From Chloroflexota bacterium (GTDB lineage: Bacteria > Chloroflexota > Anaerolineae > UBA1429), in assembly GCA_012729455.1 (NCBI GenBank), contig JAAYDC010000006.1, positions 239,674-303,673 of the forward strand: DNA of 64,000 nucleotides, given 5' to 3'. The notes under the pieces are model-generated. The model was not told the origin of the DNA, ran no database searches, and saw only the letters and a list, made by a program, of their open reading frames with translations. Of this stretch, positions 60,943 to 64,000 are shown in pieces. Positions within the stretch are counted from its first letter, which is position 1. Each line of letters begins with the position of its first letter. The position numbers and the translations under genes were made by a program.

Positions 60943-61896
60943 TCAGACCGGTTCTTGCAGGTCGAGTTTGGTCTCTTCGAGCAGGGTGCGCAGGATGGTC
61001 TGGTTGTTGCGCCCGCGCAGCGCGCTCTCGGGTTTCACGATCAGGCGATGCGCCAGCACAGCCGGCGCCAGATGCTTGACATCATCGGGCAAGACGTAAT
61101 CGCGCCGCTGCATGGCGGCATAAGCTTGCGCAGCCTTCAGGAGGCCCAGACTGCCGCGCGGACTGGCCCCCAGGGCCAGATCGTAGTGGTTGCGGGTGGC
61201 AGCCACCAGCTGGAGAATGTAGCGCGTCACGGTTTCGTCCACGGTGACGTTCCACAAGGTCGGCTGCAGCGCGACCATTTCGTCGATCTCGACGACCTGC
61301 TCCAGAGTCTCGATCGGGTGCACCTGGCGCAGATTGAGCAGGATCTGGCGCTCTTCTTCCAGGGTAGGGTAACCCATCGAGATGCGCATCAGAAAGCGGT
61401 CGAGCTGGGCTTCGGGCAGCGGAAAGGTGCCCTCATACTCGATCGGGTTCTGGGTAGCCAGCACCATAAAGGGGTTCGGCAGCTGACGGGTAATGCCATC
61501 CACCGTCACTTGGCTCTCGCCCATAGCCTCAAGCAGGGCAGACTGCGTGCGCGGGGTGGCACGGTTGATCTCGTCGGCCAGCAGGATATTGACAAAGGCC
61601 GGCCCGGGGCGGAACTCGAAATCGCCGCTCTTTTGGTTAAACACCGAAACACCGGTGACGTCGTTGGGCAGCAGGTCGGGGGTGCATTGCAGCCGTTTAA
61701 AGGTGCAGCCGAGCGATCGCGCCACCGCGCGCGCCATCATCGTCTTGCCAACCCCGGGGATATCCTCGATCAGCACATGGCCATCGCACAGCATCGCTAC
61801 CATAACGTGCTCAATAGCGTCGCGCTTGCCGATGATTACCCGCTCGACGTTCCGGATTACCTTGTTGGTATAATCCGCGATCATATCCACTGTCAT
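60943..61896 (-). CDS. MoxR-family AAA ATPase
   Basis: The 317-residue ATPase has Walker A IEDIPGVGKTMMAR, pore/substrate segment RLQCTPDLLPNDVTGVSVF, Walker B LLADEINRATPRTQSALLEAM, sensor-1 MVLATQNPIEYEGTFPLPEAQ and the arginine motif DRFLMRISMG. MoxR proteins assist assembly of partner complexes, here presumably with the DUF58 and DUF4129 proteins. It is first in the operon behind a good promoter. Confidence 0.94.
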   Translation of the reverse strand: MTVDMIADYTNKVIRNVERVIIGKRDAIEHVMVAMLCDGHVLIEDIPGVGKTMMARAVARSLGCTFKRLQCTPDLLPNDVTGVSVFNQKSGDFEFRPGPAFVNILLADEINRATPRTQSALLEAMGESQVTVDGITRQLPNPFMVLATQNPIEYEGTFPLPEAQLDRFLMRISMGYPTLEEERQILLNLRQVHPIETLEQVVEIDEMVALQPTLWNVTVDETVTRYILQLVAATRNHYDLALGASPRGSLGLLKAAQAYAAMQRRDYVLPDDVKHLAPAVLAHRLIVKPESALRGRNNQTILRTLLEETKLDLQEPV

Positions 61897-61929
61897 GTAG
61901 CGGCTCCCCTGCTGCTCATCTGGGGTTTC

Positions 61930-61958
61930 ATTCTAGCGACACCGCCACATCCTCGCAA
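61930..61958 (-). promoter_or_regulatory. sigma70-like promoter of the moxR operon
   Basis: On the minus strand, TTGCGA (61953-61958) and TAGAAT (61930-61935) have a 17-bp spacer. It marks the last sequence that clearly belongs to the GC-rich host part; 61960-62090 holds no gene. Confidence 0.5.
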
Positions 61959-62090
61959 GTTATGCCCGGGCACGCCGAAACCGATCATGGGCGCACACGT
62001 ATTGGTACATGCTGCACAAAGAGTGCGCTGTCCGGCAGAAGCATCTGTGTTATAGTGAATAACATGCCGTCTGGCTCCGCTTTATATTAG

Positions 62091-62126
62091 AAAAAGCCGC
62101 TTCCTTACATATGGAAACGGCTTTTT
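62091..62126. terminator. bidirectional terminator at the junction with the AT-rich block
   Basis: AAAAAGCCGCTTCC (62091-62104) pairs with GGAAACGGCTTTTT (62113-62126), one non-Watson-Crick pair, loop of 8 nt. A- and T-tracts flank the stem. It ends the minus-strand XRE gene and sits where base composition changes. Confidence 0.8.
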
Positions 62127-62469
62127 ACTTATCCAGTTTCAGCAACTCATCGATGGAACTCTCGATGACGGACAGATACTTTTCTGGACAAAGCTGCACC
62201 TTATACTTCACGCGCTGGCGCTGCTCAGTTTCCTTCTTCCGCAGCTCCGGGTTGAAATACTTTTCCGCCGGTAAGCTGCATAAATGAAATAGCTGTATCA
62301 CAAGCGGCATACTTGGGATCGTTGCTTTTAATTCGATATTAGCAAGATACCGAGGATCAACCCCGATTTTTTCTGCAAGCTCTCTACAGGATATCCCCAG
62401 CCTTTCACGAGATGCCTTCACGTCAGCACCAAAGATTTCAAATCCAGGACATTGCTCAACTTTTGCCAT
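62125..62469 (-). CDS. XRE-family transcriptional regulator
   Basis: The 114-residue protein has a helix-turn-helix of the Cro/CI type (ADVKASRERLGISCRELAEKIGVDPRYLANIELK), followed by a Firmicutes-like tail (ELRKKETEQRQRVKYKVQL, ELLKLDK). Codon use is AT-rich, unlike genes before 62,000. The frame is open upstream to 62508; ATG 62469 is preferred because GGGGGATGA lies before it. It is divergent from the excisionase-like gene, a layout common in Firmicutes mobile elements. Confidence 0.8.
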   Translation of the reverse strand: MAKVEQCPGFEIFGADVKASRERLGISCRELAEKIGVDPRYLANIELKATIPSMPLVIQLFHLCSLPAEKYFNPELRKKETEQRQRVKYKVQLCPEKYLSVIESSIDELLKLDK

Positions 62470-62561
62470 GTGTTCATCCCCCATCGACATTGTATAGTTC
62501 ATCAACAACTCAGGGAATGATGTAGGAATTCATGTTGCGCCATTTTATAGTTTCGTTTCCC

Positions 62562-62590
62562 TTGTATTATTCGAGAGAACGAAGTATAAT
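62562..62590 (+). promoter_or_regulatory. sigma70-like promoter for the HTH gene
   Basis: TTGTAT (62562-62567) and TATAAT (62585-62590) have a 17-bp spacer, 25 bp before the ATG at 62615. The spacer contains TTCG/CGAA repeats that could be a binding site for the divergent XRE protein. Confidence 0.5.
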
Positions 62591-62614
62591 GTCTTTAATG
62601 GAGGCGCAAGGAAT

Positions 62615-62803
62615 ATGGACTACATGACATTGAAAGAGGCAAGCGTTTTATGGGGCATTTCTCCCCGAATGATAAATTACTACTGTACAGCAGGCCGGAT
62701 CGCCGGTGCTGTCAAAATGGGGACGGTATGGCTAATCCCAAAAACCGCGGAAAAACCCATTGATGGCAGAACAAAACAAGGAAGGAAGAGAGCGCACAAG
62801 TAA
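62615..62803 (+). CDS. small MerR/excisionase-like helix-turn-helix protein
   Basis: The 62-residue protein reads MTLKEASVLWGISPRMINYY, a winged helix-turn-helix like excisionases, then VKMGTVWLIPKTAEKPIDGR, the recognition wing, and a basic tail (TKQGRKRAHK). Proteins of this type are common in Firmicutes mobile elements and control regions. A second ATG at 62624 is also possible. It follows its own promoter and a ggagg site. Confidence 0.75.
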   Translation: MDYMTLKEASVLWGISPRMINYYCTAGRIAGAVKMGTVWLIPKTAEKPIDGRTKQGRKRAHK

Positions 62804-62810
62804 GGCTGTG

Positions 62811-62839
62811 CATAAGGAATTTCTTAATAATTCCTTATG
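62811..62839. repeat. 10-bp perfect inverted repeat upstream of the response regulator
   Basis: cataaggaat (62811-62820) is the exact reverse complement of attccttatg (62830-62839), 9-nt loop. It may end the HTH transcript or be a regulator site; a -35-like TTGAGA (62847-62852) and a TACAAT (62872-62877) follow, spaced 19 bp, as a possible promoter. Confidence 0.45.
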
Positions 62840-62915
62840 CGCCTGTTTGAGAATCACAATGACTTAACTGATACAATAATCTTGCTGCTCCACAAGCAAA
62901 AGGAGTTGATATTTC

Positions 62916-63608
62916 ATGGAAAAGATTTTAGTTGTAGATGACGAAAGGGACATTGCCGATCTGATCGAAGTCTATCTAAAAAATGAAAACTATACTGTGT
63001 TCAAGTTTTACAGGGCAAAGGATGCCCTACGCTGCATTGAAACACAGGAGCTTGACTTGGCCATTCTGGACATTATGCTTCCAGAGACAGACGGATTTTC
63101 AATCTGCCAAAAAATCCGCGAGCATTTCATATATCCTGTTATCATGCTGACGGCCAAAGACACGGAGGTTGACAAAATCAACGGACTTACCTTAGGCGCA
63201 GACGATTATGTAACAAAACCATTCAAGCCTTTGGAGCTTATTGCAAGAGTGAAAGCACAGCTTCGCCGGTATAAGAAATTTTCCAATTCGGAAAGCTCTC
63301 CCGCACCCGATCCGATATTGAAATATGAAAATCTGGTGCTGGATACGGCAAGCTATGAGTGCCGCTTGAATGGGGAGTCTATCGCTCTGACGCCAACGGA
63401 GTTTGCCCTTCTGCGGGTTTTGCTTGAAAACCTCGGAACGGTTGTCAGCGTGGAGGATTTATTCAAAAGCATCTGGAAAGACGAGTATTACAGCAAAAAT
63501 AGCAGCACCATCACCGTCCATATCCGGCACATTCGAGAAAAACTGAACGATACAGGAGAAAAACCATTTTATATCAAAACCGTGTGGGGTGTTGGCTATA
63601 AAATATGA
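62916..63608 (+). CDS. VanR-like OmpR-family response regulator
   Basis: The 230-residue two-component regulator has the acidic pocket LVVDDERDI (Asp8/Asp9/Glu10 area), phosphoacceptor Asp52 in LDLAILDIMLP, and Lys101 in TKPFKP. The C-terminal winged-helix domain (LTPTEFALLRVLLENLGTVVSVEDLF, YIKTVWGVGYKI) is OmpR/PhoB-type. Overall it resembles VanR proteins from Firmicutes vancomycin-resistance and related clusters. The VanZ-like gene downstream fits that context; no vanS is visible before the window ends. AT-rich codon use. Confidence 0.85.
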   Translation: MEKILVVDDERDIADLIEVYLKNENYTVFKFYRAKDALRCIETQELDLAILDIMLPETDGFSICQKIREHFIYPVIMLTAKDTEVDKINGLTLGADDYVTKPFKPLELIARVKAQLRRYKKFSNSESSPAPDPILKYENLVLDTASYECRLNGESIALTPTEFALLRVLLENLGTVVSVEDLFKSIWKDEYYSKNSSTITVHIRHIREKLNDTGEKPFYIKTVWGVGYKI

Positions 63609-63621
63609 GAGGAAAATAGTC

Positions 63622-64000
63622 ATGTTAAAAAAGAGGAACAGGAAACTGTATTCCCTCACAATTACCCTGTTTGTGGTATATTTATTGTTTCTTGTATGGG
63701 CTATCATGTTCAAATTGGAGTTTTCATTGGCTGGGCTTGATCAGGTCAGAGAATATAATTTTATTCCATTTCACTACGAGGACGGACACAACATCGGATT
63801 TCATTTTTCAGAAGTTATTGATAATATGCTGATCTTCATTCCCGTGGGCGTATATCTATGTCTGGTTTCTAAGAAGATGCCACTTTTAGGAAAAGCAGGC
63901 TTTGTTTTCGCTCTCTCTCTTGCGCTGGAGTGTTCTCAATATGTTCTTGCAGTAGGCCGCTTTGATATAACAGACTTAATTACGAATACCGCTGGAGGAG
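63622..64000 (+). CDS. VanZ-like membrane protein, N-terminal part (runs off window)
   Basis: The open frame from ATG 63622 (ggaaaat site before it) has 126 complete codons. It reads TLFVVYLLFLVWAIMFKLEF, NFIPFH, NMLIFIPVGVYLCL, and the family-diagnostic VLAVGRFDITDLITNTAGG. VanZ-like proteins give low-level teicoplanin/lipoglycopeptide protection or act as membrane stress proteins. It lies 14 bp after the response-regulator gene, so they are probably co-transcribed. Confidence 0.85.
   Translation, partial: MLKKRNRKLYSLTITLFVVYLLFLVWAIMFKLEFSLAGLDQVREYNFIPFHYEDGHNIGFHFSEVIDNMLIFIPVGVYLCLVSKKMPLLGKAGFVFALSLALECSQYVLAVGRFDITDLITNTAGG

Noticed and set aside
62125..64000. Full vancomycin-resistance operon
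   Set aside because: Only regulator and VanZ-like genes are in the window; no VanH, ligase or VanX gene is visible, so resistance is not claimed.

Overview
The window looks like a bacterial chromosome segment of high GC content. Gene content and protein style (MoxR-DUF58-DUF4129 operon, DUF3048 lipoprotein, a PurS-like N-terminal region on PurL, an ECF vitamin transporter behind a cobalamin riboswitch, many plant-polysaccharide genes) suggest a member of Chloroflexota, probably Anaerolineae. That assignment is inference; there is no rRNA gene to confirm it. The last ~1.9 kb (from about 62,090) is visibly more AT-rich and carries Firmicutes-type genes, so it is either a transferred block or a contig chimera.

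Layout. 1-12.7 kb: sugar catabolism, with an MFS transporter start, an esterase-like hydrolase, a HAD phosphatase/mutase, a KDPG aldolase-VOC fusion with KDG kinase, a Gfo/Idh oxidoreductase, a GH127 enzyme, an unrecognised large protein, an archaemetzincin-like protein and a GH38 alpha-mannosidase. Three of these plus-strand genes carry seven single-base shifts in total. 12.7-25.7 kb: one minus-strand purine operon, read purA (wrecked)-guaB-purL-purQ-purB-purC-purE-purF-purD-purM-purN, behind a strong promoter and an attenuator-like leader. 25.7-35.9 kb: a DUF6062-like cysteine protein, a DUF3048 lipoprotein, then a cobalamin riboswitch with cobO and an ECF transporter (T, fused A, S), DegV, an acetyltransferase-like protein, a beta-CASP nuclease and a DUF402 protein. 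35.9-39.3 kb: a TPP riboswitch controlling thiamine pyrophosphokinase and a ThiXYZ-type importer. 39.3-47.2 kb: a metal-binding domain relic, an SDR, two glycosyltransferases, RsgA, an unknown protein with a PfkB kinase, tRNA-Leu(GAG), PlsX, a NERD-like membrane protein and an HNH nuclease. 47.3-62.0 kb: glycogen phosphorylase, a DUF1848 protein, NagA, a two-domain disulfide oxidoreductase, a GH2 glycosidase, an amidohydrolase, a RarA-methyltransferase fusion, and moxR-DUF58-DUF4129. 62.1-64 kb: an XRE regulator, an excisionase-like HTH protein, a VanR-type response regulator and the start of a VanZ-like protein.

The genes suggest a heterotroph that opens plant or host glycans, feeds uronate-derived KDG and amino sugars to central metabolism, stores glycogen, makes purines de novo and salvages B12 and thiamine. 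Many divergent gene pairs have recognisable sigma70-like promoters (TTGnCn, 16-17 bp, TAnnnT), several of them overlapping back to back. The most unusual features are the purA wreck heading the purine operon, the animal-like purB-purC-purE trio, the archaemetzincin-like protein lacking its catalytic glutamate, several domain fusions, and the foreign van-type end block.
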